Source: Alphaproteobacteria bacterium (lineage in GTDB: Bacteria > Pseudomonadota > Alphaproteobacteria > Micropepsales > Micropepsaceae). From it: a stretch of DNA of 55,320 nt. The translations under genes were made by a program, and so were the position numbers. This document shows, piece by piece, positions 7,326 through 15,393 of the stretch (within the stretch, counting starts at the first letter, position 1; each line of letters opens with the position of its first letter). Under the pieces are notes generated by a model. That model was given only the letters and a program-made list of their open reading frames with translations. It was not told the origin of the DNA and ran no database searches. The stretch covers positions 1-55,320 of the forward strand of contig JAGWJY010000019.1 in the NCBI GenBank assembly GCA_028865545.1. The letters are read 5' to 3'.

Positions 7326-9995
7326 ATGTCCATTCGCAATCTTGATGCCTTCTTCCATCCAAAAAGCATTGCGCTGATCGGCGCCCGTAAGGTTCCTCAT
7401 TCGGTCGGCGCGGTGATGGCGGCAAATCTGCTTTCGGGCGGGTTTAACGGGCCAATCATGCCGGTCAACCCCAGGCATCGTTCCGTCAACGGCGTTCTCA
7501 CCTATCCGGACGTGAAGAGTTTGCCGGTGTCGCCGGACCTCGCAGTGGTTTGTACGCCACCCGACACGGTTCCGGGCTTGATTGCGGAATTGGCGGCGCG
7601 CGGCACCAAGGCCGCGATCGTCGTAACGGCCGGCTTTAGTGAGTCGACGGAGGAAGCGGGTCACAAGCTCGAGCGGGACATGTTGGCCGCGGCGCGCCCG
7701 TCGCTGATGCGTATCGTTGGCCCCAACTGCCTCGGCATCCTTTCGACGCCTTCCGGCGTGAATGCATCGTTTGCGCAAGGCGGGCCGCGCAAGGGCAAGG
7801 TGGCCTTCGTCGCGCAGTCCGGTGCCATGGTGACGACGGTGCTCGATTGGGCAGCCGCCCGCGGCCTCGGCTTCTCGCATTTGGTGTCGCTCGGCGACAT
7901 GGCCGACGTCGATTTTGGCGACATGCTCGACTACTTGGCCAACGATCCCGACACGGATGCAATCCTTCTGTACATCGAGGCGATCACCCATTCGCGCAAA
8001 TTCATGTCTGCGGCGCGTTCCGCCGCCCGCGTCAAGCCGGTGATCGCGATCAAGGCTGGCCGCAGCGAGACGGCGGCGCGCGCTGCAGCTTCGCACACTG
8101 GTGCATTGGCAGGTGTCGATGCGGTCTATGATGCAGCATTTCAGCGCGCGGGCATTCTGCGTGCTTACGATCTCGACGAAATTTTCGACGCGGTGGAGAC
8201 ACTGTCGATGCGTCCGCGCGTGACTGGCGATCGTCTGGCCATCGTCACCAATGGCGGCGGTGTCGGCGTTCTCGCCGTGGACGCGTTGTCGGATTACAAG
8301 GGTACACTTGCCGAATTGACGCCGAAAACCATCGCGAGTTTGAACGCGGTCCTGCCGCCGACATGGTCGCACGGCAATCCGATCGACATCATCGGTGATG
8401 CAGGTGGTGATCGTTACGCCGCTGCGCTCAATGCTATTGCGGATGCGCCGGACATGGATGGCGTCCTTGTGCTGCATTGCCCAGTGGCGGTCGCCTCCGG
8501 CCTCGAAGCAGCTAAGGCGACGGTCGACGCCGTCAAGGCGAGCGAACGCGCCGTGCTGACCAGTTGGCTCGGCTCCGGCGAAGTGGAGGAATGCCGCCGC
8601 ATGTTCCAAGCTGCGCATATTCCGACTTACGAGACGCCGGAGAAGGCCGTTCGCGGTTTCATGCATCTGGCGCGCTATGCCCGCGGACAGAACGTATTGA
8701 TGGAAGTGCCGGCTTCGGCGGCGGAAGACTTCGTGCCGAATGAGGCGCGTGCCCGTGCCATCGTAAACGAGGCGCTGGCGGAAGGTCAGATCTGGCTAGA
8801 CGCGATCCGCGTGGCGCAGCTCTTTGAATGCTATGCCATTCCGAGCGTCCGTTTGGCCAAGGCCGTGACACCCGCAGAAGTGGCTAAGACGGCGCAGGAA
8901 TTCGGCGTGCCGGTGGTGATCAAGATTCTGTCGCCGGACATCACGCATAAATCGGATGTCGGCGGCGTCGATCTGGACATCGACGGCCCTGACGCCGCGA
9001 GAGCGTCCGCCGAAGCTATGCTGGCGCGTGTCGCCAAGGCCGCGCCGAAGGCAAAAATCGATGGCTTCCTGGTGCAGGAGATGGTCCGCCGCCCGCGCGC
9101 TTACGAACTGATCGTCGGTATGGCGGTAGACAGGGTTTTCGGACCGTTCCTGCTGTTCGGTCAAGGTGGCGTGGCGGTTGAAGTGATCGCCGACAAGGCA
9201 CTGGCGCTGGCGCCTCTGAACATGGCGCTTGCCAAAGACATGGTATCGCGCACCCGCATATATCGTCAGCTCAAAGGTTATCGCGACCGTGCGCCGGCGG
9301 CGCTCGACGACGTCAATGCGGTGCTGGTGCGGGTGTCGCAGCTGATCTGCGATTTCCCGGAAATCATCGATCTCGACATCAATCCCCTTCTGGCAGACGC
9401 CAACGGCGTGATCGCCGTTGATGCGCGCATCAAGCTCGTGAAGGTGGAGGCCGGTGCCCGTGACAAACGTCTTGCCATCAAGCCCTATCCTAAAGAGCTT
9501 GAACATCGCGAGACGGTCCCCGGGCTTGGTGAATTCTTCCTGCGCCCGGTGCGCCCGCAGGACGCGGCGGGCTTCACGCGCTTCTTCGCGCGGTTGTCGC
9601 CCGACGATGTTCGCCTGCGCTTCTTCTCGCCTCTGCGCAGTCTGCCGGCCAATCTGCTCGCACGGCTCACACAGATCGATTACGACCGCGATATGGCGTT
9701 CGTTCTGTTTGACGCCGAAGACGAAGTGATGGGCGTCGCGCATTTCGCCGCCGATCCGGACAAACAGCGTGCGGAATATGCGGTATTGGTGCGCAGCGAT
9801 CTCAAGGGTAATGGCATTGGCCGGGCGCTGATGCAGCGCATCATCGCCTACGGCAAGCGCTTTGGCGTCGGCGAGATTTTCGGCGACGTGCTCGAAGAGA
9901 ATGTGATGATGATCTCGTTGTGCCGCGAACTCGGTTGTGCGCTTGCGCCGCTCCCCGGGGCCGCCGGAATAGTGCGCTCCAGCTTGAAGCTGTAA
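7326..9995 (+). CDS. ADP-forming acyl-CoA synthetase fused to a GNAT acetyltransferase domain
   Basis: This is an 889-residue protein. Residues 5-130 are a CoA-binding Rossmann domain (HPKSIALIGARKVPHSVG). Residues 150-460 are succinyl-CoA-ligase-like. Residues 485-700 are an ATP-grasp domain with ITHKSDVGGV and DLDINPLL. Residues 735-885 are a GNAT domain with the acetyl-CoA loop LKGNGIGRALM. The architecture is that of Pat/YfiQ-type protein lysine acetyltransferases. Here, however, the synthetase half keeps the phospho-histidine motif (H257 in ASHTGALAG, like GHAGA of succinyl-CoA synthetase), which enterobacterial Pat has lost. The protein may therefore still interconvert acetyl-CoA + ADP + Pi with acetate + ATP, or acetylate proteins, or do both. 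A FixK-type box lies 57 bp upstream and an FNR gene follows. Confidence 0.9.
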   Translation: MSIRNLDAFFHPKSIALIGARKVPHSVGAVMAANLLSGGFNGPIMPVNPRHRSVNGVLTYPDVKSLPVSPDLAVVCTPPDTVPGLIAELAARGTKAAIVVTAGFSESTEEAGHKLERDMLAAARPSLMRIVGPNCLGILSTPSGVNASFAQGGPRKGKVAFVAQSGAMVTTVLDWAAARGLGFSHLVSLGDMADVDFGDMLDYLANDPDTDAILLYIEAITHSRKFMSAARSAARVKPVIAIKAGRSETAARAAASHTGALAGVDAVYDAAFQRAGILRAYDLDEIFDAVETLSMRPRVTGDRLAIVTNGGGVGVLAVDALSDYKGTLAELTPKTIASLNAVLPPTWSHGNPIDIIGDAGGDRYAAALNAIADAPDMDGVLVLHCPVAVASGLEAAKATVDAVKASERAVLTSWLGSGEVEECRRMFQAAHIPTYETPEKAVRGFMHLARYARGQNVLMEVPASAAEDFVPNEARARAIVNEALAEGQIWLDAIRVAQLFECYAIPSVRLAKAVTPAEVAKTAQEFGVPVVIKILSPDITHKSDVGGVDLDIDGPDAARASAEAMLARVAKAAPKAKIDGFLVQEMVRRPRAYELIVGMAVDRVFGPFLLFGQGGVAVEVIADKALALAPLNMALAKDMVSRTRIYRQLKGYRDRAPAALDDVNAVLVRVSQLICDFPEIIDLDINPLLADANGVIAVDARIKLVKVEAGARDKRLAIKPYPKELEHRETVPGLGEFFLRPVRPQDAAGFTRFFARLSPDDVRLRFFSPLRSLPANLLARLTQIDYDRDMAFVLFDAEDEVMGVAHFAADPDKQRAEYAVLVRSDLKGNGIGRALMQRIIAYGKRFGVGEIFGDVLEENVMMISLCRELGCALAPLPGAAGIVRSSLKL

Positions 9996-10167
9996 CCCTG
10001 GTTTCCGGAAAAAGTATCTGGGAGGTCGCAGGAACACCTGCCCTAGGGGTAATCGCGTACTTTGCAGAACGCCCCACTCCGAGGTTATTCTCTTGTTGGA
10101 ACCATCGCTGTGCCCGTCGAGGCGACGGCCGGCAGTGGATCGGTTTTGCGGAGAAAGTAAGGGCTGC

Positions 10168-10914
10168 ATGCAACGGAAAGTTGCTGAATCCGGCCGAGAC
10201 TTCGATGCTCATTTGCCGCCCGGGGAAGCTGTGTCCGCCCGGCCGGCCGCCTGCGAACAAGGTTGCCGTTTTTTTATGGACGAGGCCTGTGTCCACAAAT
10301 CTGACATGGACGCGGCCGGCGTGACGGTAAAGTTCGTCCGTAACGAGACGATTTATTCAAAGGGCGATGAGGCGCGTTATTCCTATAAGGTAATTGAAGG
10401 TGCCGTGCGTCTGTCGCGCATTTTTGCCGATGGCCGGCGACAGATCGTCAATTTCTATCTGCCCGATGAGACGTTCGGTATCGAGCTCACGGCCGAGTAC
10501 ACGTCCACCGCCGAAGCGGTAGGCGATGTCTTGGCCCTGCGCTGCCCGCGCATCTGCATCGCACAATTGACGGAAGGTAATCCGGATGTAAGTCAGAAGC
10601 GGTTGGCCATGTTAAGCAAAAGCCTGTCTGCGGCCGAGCAGCACGTCGCTATGCTCGGACACCAAAGCGCCAAGGAGCGCGTCGCTTCCTTCTTTCTGGC
10701 GCTGGAAATGCAGCAACACACGCAAGTTGAAGGGATGCTTGATCTTCCACTGAGCCGTCAGGACATCGCCGATTATCTGGGCCTGACCATCGAGACCACC
10801 TGCCGCGCGTTAAGCGACCTCAAGCGCCAGAAAATCATCGACGCGCCGAGCCGGCGACGGATCGTAATCCGCGATCTTCCCGGTCTGCAGGCAATCGCGG
10901 AGGGTGATACCTGA
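10168..10914 (+). CDS. fnr: FNR-type oxygen-sensing transcriptional regulator (Crp/Fnr family)
   Basis: This 248-residue protein starts at the ATG at 10168 (AAGG upstream), which keeps all the cysteines. C29, C33 and C41 (C-x3-C-x7-C) plus C126, placed like Cys122 of E. coli FNR, are the probable [4Fe-4S] ligands. A cAMP-type beta-roll domain (residues 50-135) and dimer helix follow. The C-terminal winged helix-turn-helix contains LSRQDIADYLGLTIETTCRA. The recognition helix has E-T-T-C-R, where FNR/FixK proteins normally have E-x-x-S-R, so cysteine replaces the base-contacting serine. The protein should activate or repress TTGA-N6-TCAA sites when oxygen is low. It sits between the synthetase-GNAT gene and a universal stress gene preceded by a perfect box. 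Confidence 0.92.
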   Translation: MQRKVAESGRDFDAHLPPGEAVSARPAACEQGCRFFMDEACVHKSDMDAAGVTVKFVRNETIYSKGDEARYSYKVIEGAVRLSRIFADGRRQIVNFYLPDETFGIELTAEYTSTAEAVGDVLALRCPRICIAQLTEGNPDVSQKRLAMLSKSLSAAEQHVAMLGHQSAKERVASFFLALEMQQHTQVEGMLDLPLSRQDIADYLGLTIETTCRALSDLKRQKIIDAPSRRRIVIRDLPGLQAIAEGDT

Positions 10915-10944
10915 ATGACGCGGGTCTCGCGGCATTCTCGTTTT

Positions 10945-10958
10945 TTGACAAGTCTCAA
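10945..10958. promoter_or_regulatory. Perfect FNR box upstream of the universal stress protein gene
   Basis: TTGACAAGTCTCAA is an exact TTGA-N6-TCAA palindrome in the 106-bp gap between the fnr gene and the universal stress protein gene. It is centred about 69 bp before the ATG at 11021, a distance compatible with FNR activation when the leader is short. The adjacent fnr gene is the obvious candidate regulator. Confidence 0.65.
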
Positions 10959-11020
10959 TGCAACAATCGGCGCAGTCACACATCCTGTTGCGGAAAAGCC
11001 GGACACGCACCGGAGGAACC

Positions 11021-11890
11021 ATGCCGTTCGTCAAGATTCTCGTCCCCGTTGCCGGAGCCGGTCGCGATCGTTTTGCGCTGCAGACCGCTTTCGCGGCCGC
11101 CAGGCCCTTCAATGCCCATGTTGTGGCACTGTTCGTTCATGCAGACCCTCGAGAGTCCGTTCCGTATGGAGAGCTTCCGTTCTCGCCGGGCATCGTTCAG
11201 GATCTGATCGATACGGCCGCCGATCTGGAAAAGGCCGCGTCGAAAGCCGCGCGTAGCACGCTGGCGACCCTCGCCGCGGAATCCGGCATCCGCATTATCA
11301 GCGCGCCGCAACGTAGCGATGCCGTGACGGTTTCCTATCAGGAGATAGCCGGTCATCTCGCCAGAGCACTCGATCGGGAGGCGCGCCTCTGCGATCTGGT
11401 GGTGTTTCCGCCCATCCGCGAGACGGACGACCCGGAGATTCAGGACGGCTTCATCCGTACGCTGACCAAGCTGGAACGCCCAGTGCTGTTGTCGTCCGAA
11501 AAGCCGCCCGAGCAGATCGGCAGGAGGGTGGCGGTGGGCTGGGACGGCGGCATCGCCTGCGCCCACGCGCTGACCGCGGCGCTCCCCTTTCTGGCGCAAG
11601 CGCAGGACATTGAGATTCTCTCCATTCAGGACACCTCGAACCATCACGGCTGCGGTGTCGACGACGTGGCGGCCTATCTGGCGCTGCACGGCCTTACCTG
11701 CACAAGGCGCATCTTCACCCGTAACGGAGACAACGTGGCAGAGCTCTTGCTCGAAAGCGCAGCCAATGGCGGTTTCGACATGCTGGTCGCCGGCGGCTAT
11801 GGCCATAGCAGGCTGATGGAGTCGATCTTCGGCGGCGTCACCGAGCACATTGTCTCGCATCCGAAAATCCCGGTTTTCATGATGCACTGA
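11021..11890 (+). CDS. Universal stress protein, tandem UspA domains
   Basis: This 289-residue protein is about twice the size of one UspA domain. The start at 11021 follows CGGAGGA. The first domain (MPFVKILVPVAGAG) spans residues 1-145. The second opens at RRVAVGWDGG (about residue 168) and ends with the UspA loop GGYGHSRLMESIFGG near the C-terminus. That loop has glycine, not Ser/Thr, after the last glycine of the ATP motif, so nucleotide binding is uncertain. In alphaproteobacteria such two-domain stress proteins are often in FNR/FixK regulons, and a perfect FNR box lies upstream here. Its exact role in low-oxygen survival is unknown. Confidence 0.9.
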   Translation: MPFVKILVPVAGAGRDRFALQTAFAAARPFNAHVVALFVHADPRESVPYGELPFSPGIVQDLIDTAADLEKAASKAARSTLATLAAESGIRIISAPQRSDAVTVSYQEIAGHLARALDREARLCDLVVFPPIRETDDPEIQDGFIRTLTKLERPVLLSSEKPPEQIGRRVAVGWDGGIACAHALTAALPFLAQAQDIEILSIQDTSNHHGCGVDDVAAYLALHGLTCTRRIFTRNGDNVAELLLESAANGGFDMLVAGGYGHSRLMESIFGGVTEHIVSHPKIPVFMMH

Positions 11891-11926
11891 TGCCGTACAG
11901 CGGCGGCCGTTATCTTGCCGGCCCGG

Positions 11927-11942
11927 TCCCCGTCGCCGGGGA
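11927..11942. terminator. Hairpin after the universal stress protein gene
   Basis: TCCCCG and CGGGGA form a 6-bp GC-rich stem with a 4-base loop, 36 bp after the stop codon. There is no T-run, so it may be a weak or Rho-assisted terminator, or an RNA 3'-end stabiliser. Confidence 0.35.
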
Positions 11943-12098
11943 GGCGCAGGAAAACTCAAAAACAATCCGGCAGTGTAGAATTTGCGCCGCGCGCCGCGTT
12001 CGCTAATTCCTTCATGCTTTTCATGCATTCGCACTCGCATTTTTCTTGCGTGTCTGTAGGCTGAACCTGCTATTTCCGTGGCGTAAAGTGGATCGGAC

Positions 12099-14810
12099 AT
12101 GCCTATGACCGCGATAACGAATGACACACAGCAGGGCCGGGCGAGCCGGGCGACAATCCGGCTGCTCGGGCGGCTGCTTGGGACTGTCATCAAAGAGCAA
12201 TACGGGCAGGACGAGCGGAGTGTAAGGCAAGGCCAGGCGGACCTCGATTTGGTCGAGGAAATCCGTCAGCAGTCGGTCGGTGAGCATCGCGACGGCGCCG
12301 CGGAAACACGACTCAAGCTGAGGCTTAGTGAGCTCGAACCTCCGCAGGTGGCGCTTCTCATCCGCGCCTTCACCATTTTCTCGCAGCTGGCCAACATTGC
12401 AGACGATCATCTTGTCCATTGCGAGGCGGGTCCCGGCCCGCTGCAGCAACTGGAGGCGCATCCGCGCGTGAATGCCAAAAATGTCGGTGCCTATCTGGCC
12501 GGCGCGCTGCTTTCACCGGTGATCACCGCCCATCCCACCGAGGTGCGGCGCAAAAGCATCCTTGATCGCGAAGCGGATATCGGCGCCCTGCTGATGCGCC
12601 GCGAACGGGCGAATCTGCAGGCGGGCGAAAATGCGGAGATCGACGCGCAGCTCAAGCGCGAGATCAGAACGCTGTGGCAGACGCGTATGCTGCGTCCGAT
12701 CCGAATTCACGTTACCGACGAGATCGAGAATGCGCTGGCCGTCTTTTCGCGGACGTTCCTCAGCCAGATTCCGGCCGTCAAGCGCCGCCTGGCCTATCTT
12801 TTCGGCCTGAACGGCACGGTCCTGCCTTTTTTGAAACCTGGTTCATGGGTCGGAGGTGACCGCGACGGTAACCCGTTCGTCTCTGCGCAGACGCTAGAAT
12901 ACGCCGTCCGCCGCCAGGCGGAGATCGTACTCGATTACTATCTTGAACAAGTGAATATGTTGGGCACCGAGCTGTCGCTGTGCGAGGAATTCGTTTCGAC
13001 CACCGAAGCGCTGAAGGCGCTTGCTGCAGGCCCGGAACACACATCGCGGCAGCAACTGGATGAACCCTATCGCCGTGCGCTCATCACCTGCTATGCGCGG
13101 TTGGCGGCAACGCGCAAGACGCTCCTCGGGCGCGCACCGACGCGCGCGGCGCGTTGGGAAGCCGAACCTTATGCGACGCCGGAGGATTTTGCGGCCGATC
13201 TCACGATAATCGTCGAATCGCTTCACAAGGGCGGCGATGCCGATTTGGCCGACGGACGTCTGCTTAATCTGCGCGAAGCGGTTGGAGCATTCGGTTTCCA
13301 CCTTGCCGTCATGGATCTGCGCCAGAATGCGGATGTTCACGAGCGTGCCCTTGACGAGCTGTTTCGCGAGGCCGGCGCCGTGTCGTCTTATATCGCCCTT
13401 GGCGAAAACGAACGCGTCTCGCTTTTGCTCAAGGAATTGGAGAGCCCACGGCTCCTCCGTTCGCCTTACCGTTGTTACTCGGAGGAAACGCAGCGCGAAC
13501 TCGATATTGCCGATAAGGCCGCCGGCCTTAAGCGCCGGTTTGGCGACTGCGCCATCGCAAATTATGTGATCTCGAAGACAGCCAGCGTCTCGGACTTGCT
13601 GGAAACAGCCGTGATGCTGAAGGAAGCGGGACTGTTGACCCCTGGTGCTTCGCCCAGCGCCGCGCTACGGGTCATTCCACTTTTCGAGACCATCGATGAT
13701 CTCCGCGCCGGTGCCGACGTCATGGGCGCCTATTTCGACATTCCGTTGGTAGCTGCCCTGCTTAAGGCCCAGGGTGACACCCAGGAAGTGATGATCGGGT
13801 ACTCCGACAGCAACAAGGACGGCGGCTATCTTACCTCCAATTGGGAAATCCGCTCCTGCATCGCTCGGTTGACGGCGTTGGGTCAGTCGCGCGGCATCAA
13901 GATGCGCTTCTTCCACGGCCGCGGCGGTGCCGTCGGCCGAGGCGGTGGATCGAGTTTCGACGCCATCCGTGCGCTTCCCGCATGCGCCTCGGCAAACGGC
14001 ATTCGGATCACCGAACAGGGCGAAGTCGTGGCCAGCAAGTATGGTGATCCGGAGATTGGCCGTTCCAGTCTGGAGACGATCATTGTCGCCGCGCTTCTGT
14101 CACAGCTCAATCACGAACGCGACGCGGCTGACGACGATGCGGCCGAGCTGCTGACCAAGATGAGCGCTTCGGCCTACAGTGCCTATCGCGGTCTTGTCTA
14201 CGAAGTCGAAGGGTTCGACCGCTATTTCCGCGAATCGACGCCGCTGCCGGAAATCTCCGACTTGAAGATCGGCAGCCGCCCTGCTTCGCGCAGCACCTCC
14301 GGTCGCATCGAGGATTTGCGCGCAATTCCCTGGGTATTTTCCTGGTCGCAGGCACGCGTGATGCTACCCGGCTGGTTCGGCTTCGGATCGTCGGTGCGTG
14401 AGTTGGGCGCAGAGGCGCTGCGTCCGTTGTACAAGAACTCACCCTTCTTCCGCACGACGGTGTCCAACATGGAAATGGTGCTCGCCAAGTCGAGCTTGGC
14501 GATCGCGCAGCGTTATTCCGAGCTTGTCGAGGATAGTGCGCTGGCCCAAACCGTGTTTGCACGGATTGAAGACGAATGGCACGCCACCGTCGACGCTGTG
14601 CTGGCGATCACCGGGCAATCCGTTCTGCTCGAACGCAGTCCCAGGTTGCAGAATTCGATCCGGCTAAGATTGCCTTACATCGACGCGCTCAATCATCTGC
14701 AGGTCGATCTTTTGCGCCGACGGCGCGCCGGCGACGATAGCGAGCAAACCCACCGTGCAATCCATATGTCGATCAACGGCGTCTCGGCAGGCTTGCGCAA
14801 CAGCGGTTAA
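12099..14810 (+). CDS. ppc: Phosphoenolpyruvate carboxylase
   Basis: This is a 903-residue protein, the normal bacterial length. The catalytic motifs are all present: TAHPTEVRRKS near residue 145, WVGGDRDGNP near 250, EVMIGYSDSNKDGGY near 565 and FHGRGGAVGRGGG near 605. The C-terminus ends NGVSAGLRNSG, as required for the active site and allosteric region. It catalyses PEP + bicarbonate to oxaloacetate + phosphate, refilling the TCA cycle. The start at 12099 is followed by a second in-frame ATG at 12105; either could be used. It stands alone on the plus strand and converges on a small unknown gene with a 4-bp TTAA overlap of the two stop codons. Confidence 0.97.
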   Translation: MPMTAITNDTQQGRASRATIRLLGRLLGTVIKEQYGQDERSVRQGQADLDLVEEIRQQSVGEHRDGAAETRLKLRLSELEPPQVALLIRAFTIFSQLANIADDHLVHCEAGPGPLQQLEAHPRVNAKNVGAYLAGALLSPVITAHPTEVRRKSILDREADIGALLMRRERANLQAGENAEIDAQLKREIRTLWQTRMLRPIRIHVTDEIENALAVFSRTFLSQIPAVKRRLAYLFGLNGTVLPFLKPGSWVGGDRDGNPFVSAQTLEYAVRRQAEIVLDYYLEQVNMLGTELSLCEEFVSTTEALKALAAGPEHTSRQQLDEPYRRALITCYARLAATRKTLLGRAPTRAARWEAEPYATPEDFAADLTIIVESLHKGGDADLADGRLLNLREAVGAFGFHLAVMDLRQNADVHERALDELFREAGAVSSYIALGENERVSLLLKELESPRLLRSPYRCYSEETQRELDIADKAAGLKRRFGDCAIANYVISKTASVSDLLETAVMLKEAGLLTPGASPSAALRVIPLFETIDDLRAGADVMGAYFDIPLVAALLKAQGDTQEVMIGYSDSNKDGGYLTSNWEIRSCIARLTALGQSRGIKMRFFHGRGGAVGRGGGSSFDAIRALPACASANGIRITEQGEVVASKYGDPEIGRSSLETIIVAALLSQLNHERDAADDDAAELLTKMSASAYSAYRGLVYEVEGFDRYFRESTPLPEISDLKIGSRPASRSTSGRIEDLRAIPWVFSWSQARVMLPGWFGFGSSVRELGAEALRPLYKNSPFFRTTVSNMEMVLAKSSLAIAQRYSELVEDSALAQTVFARIEDEWHATVDAVLAITGQSVLLERSPRLQNSIRLRLPYIDALNHLQVDLLRRRRAGDDSEQTHRAIHMSINGVSAGLRNSG

Positions 14811-15094
14811 GCGTCTTGTTCAGATAGTGTGTCGTTGATGGCTGCATGGCATGGTTGGCCGACCGCGGGCCCGGCATTCAGCGCATCACGCAGGGTGCGC
14901 TCGACGATGCCCAGCAGAGAAACCGCCGTCTGATGACGATGGCGCTCGTTGGCACTTGCCGGCAGAGCCGCGAGTAGCTCTCCGGCATTGATAGCGTCGA
15001 TGATGGCGAGCGCCTCACGAATGTGTTTCGCCGAGGCGCATGTCTCGGGAATTATCCAGCCGTTTGCGAAATCGTGCTTGTTGAAAGAGTTCAT
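14807..15094 (-). CDS. Small protein of unknown function
   Basis: This is a 95-residue protein. The ATG at 15094 is favoured over an upstream in-frame start because GAGGGGG lies at ideal distance. The sequence (MNSFNKHDFANGWIIPETC, later AIIDAINAGELLAALPA) is mostly predicted helix, soluble, with two cysteines, and has no domain I recognise. Codon use is like its neighbours. Its stop codon shares TTAA with the end of ppc, so the two are convergent. I would not assign a role. Confidence 0.6.
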   Translation of the reverse strand: MNSFNKHDFANGWIIPETCASAKHIREALAIIDAINAGELLAALPASANERHRHQTAVSLLGIVERTLRDALNAGPAVGQPCHAAINDTLSEQDA

Positions 15095-15393
15095 GGCTGC
15101 CCCCCTCGGGCATGGTTTGGGTTCCGCTTCCAGTGCGGCAAAACGCTCCCAACCTTTACCCACGCCATTCATCGACAACCTGGGGTAGATTCATTCACTT
15201 TTCGTTGGTCCCGATGCCCCCAGAGCATCAGGCAACAGATCGTTCGCGTCGGAAGCAGTTTACCTAAGATTGATGGCCCTCTGGCCGTCTCCTCGTTTTG
15301 CCGGTAACAAGACAACACCGGCAACAAGGTAGAAGGGCGTCAGCGCACCGTATGTAGAAGAATCAGTCACGGGGCGTTCCTTCAGGTGAACAC
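15095..15393. other. Divergent promoter region
   Basis: About 300 bp between the small unknown gene (minus) and the LysR gene (plus). It contains the inverted repeat listed separately and otherwise nothing recognisable as a gene. Confidence 0.45.
15298..15324. promoter_or_regulatory. Inverted repeat upstream of the LysR gene
   Basis: TTGCCGGT and ACCGGCAA are perfect 8-bp arms separated by 11 bases, about 70 bp before the GTG start of the LysR gene. The size and spacing suit a LysR-type autoregulatory operator (dyad of about 27 bp), though the classical T-N11-A form is not obvious. Confidence 0.4.

Noticed and set aside
7257-8666. Minus-strand ORF of 469 codons
   Set aside because: Fully antisense to the acyl-CoA synthetase-GNAT gene, which has clear motifs; no ribosome-binding site or recognisable domain.
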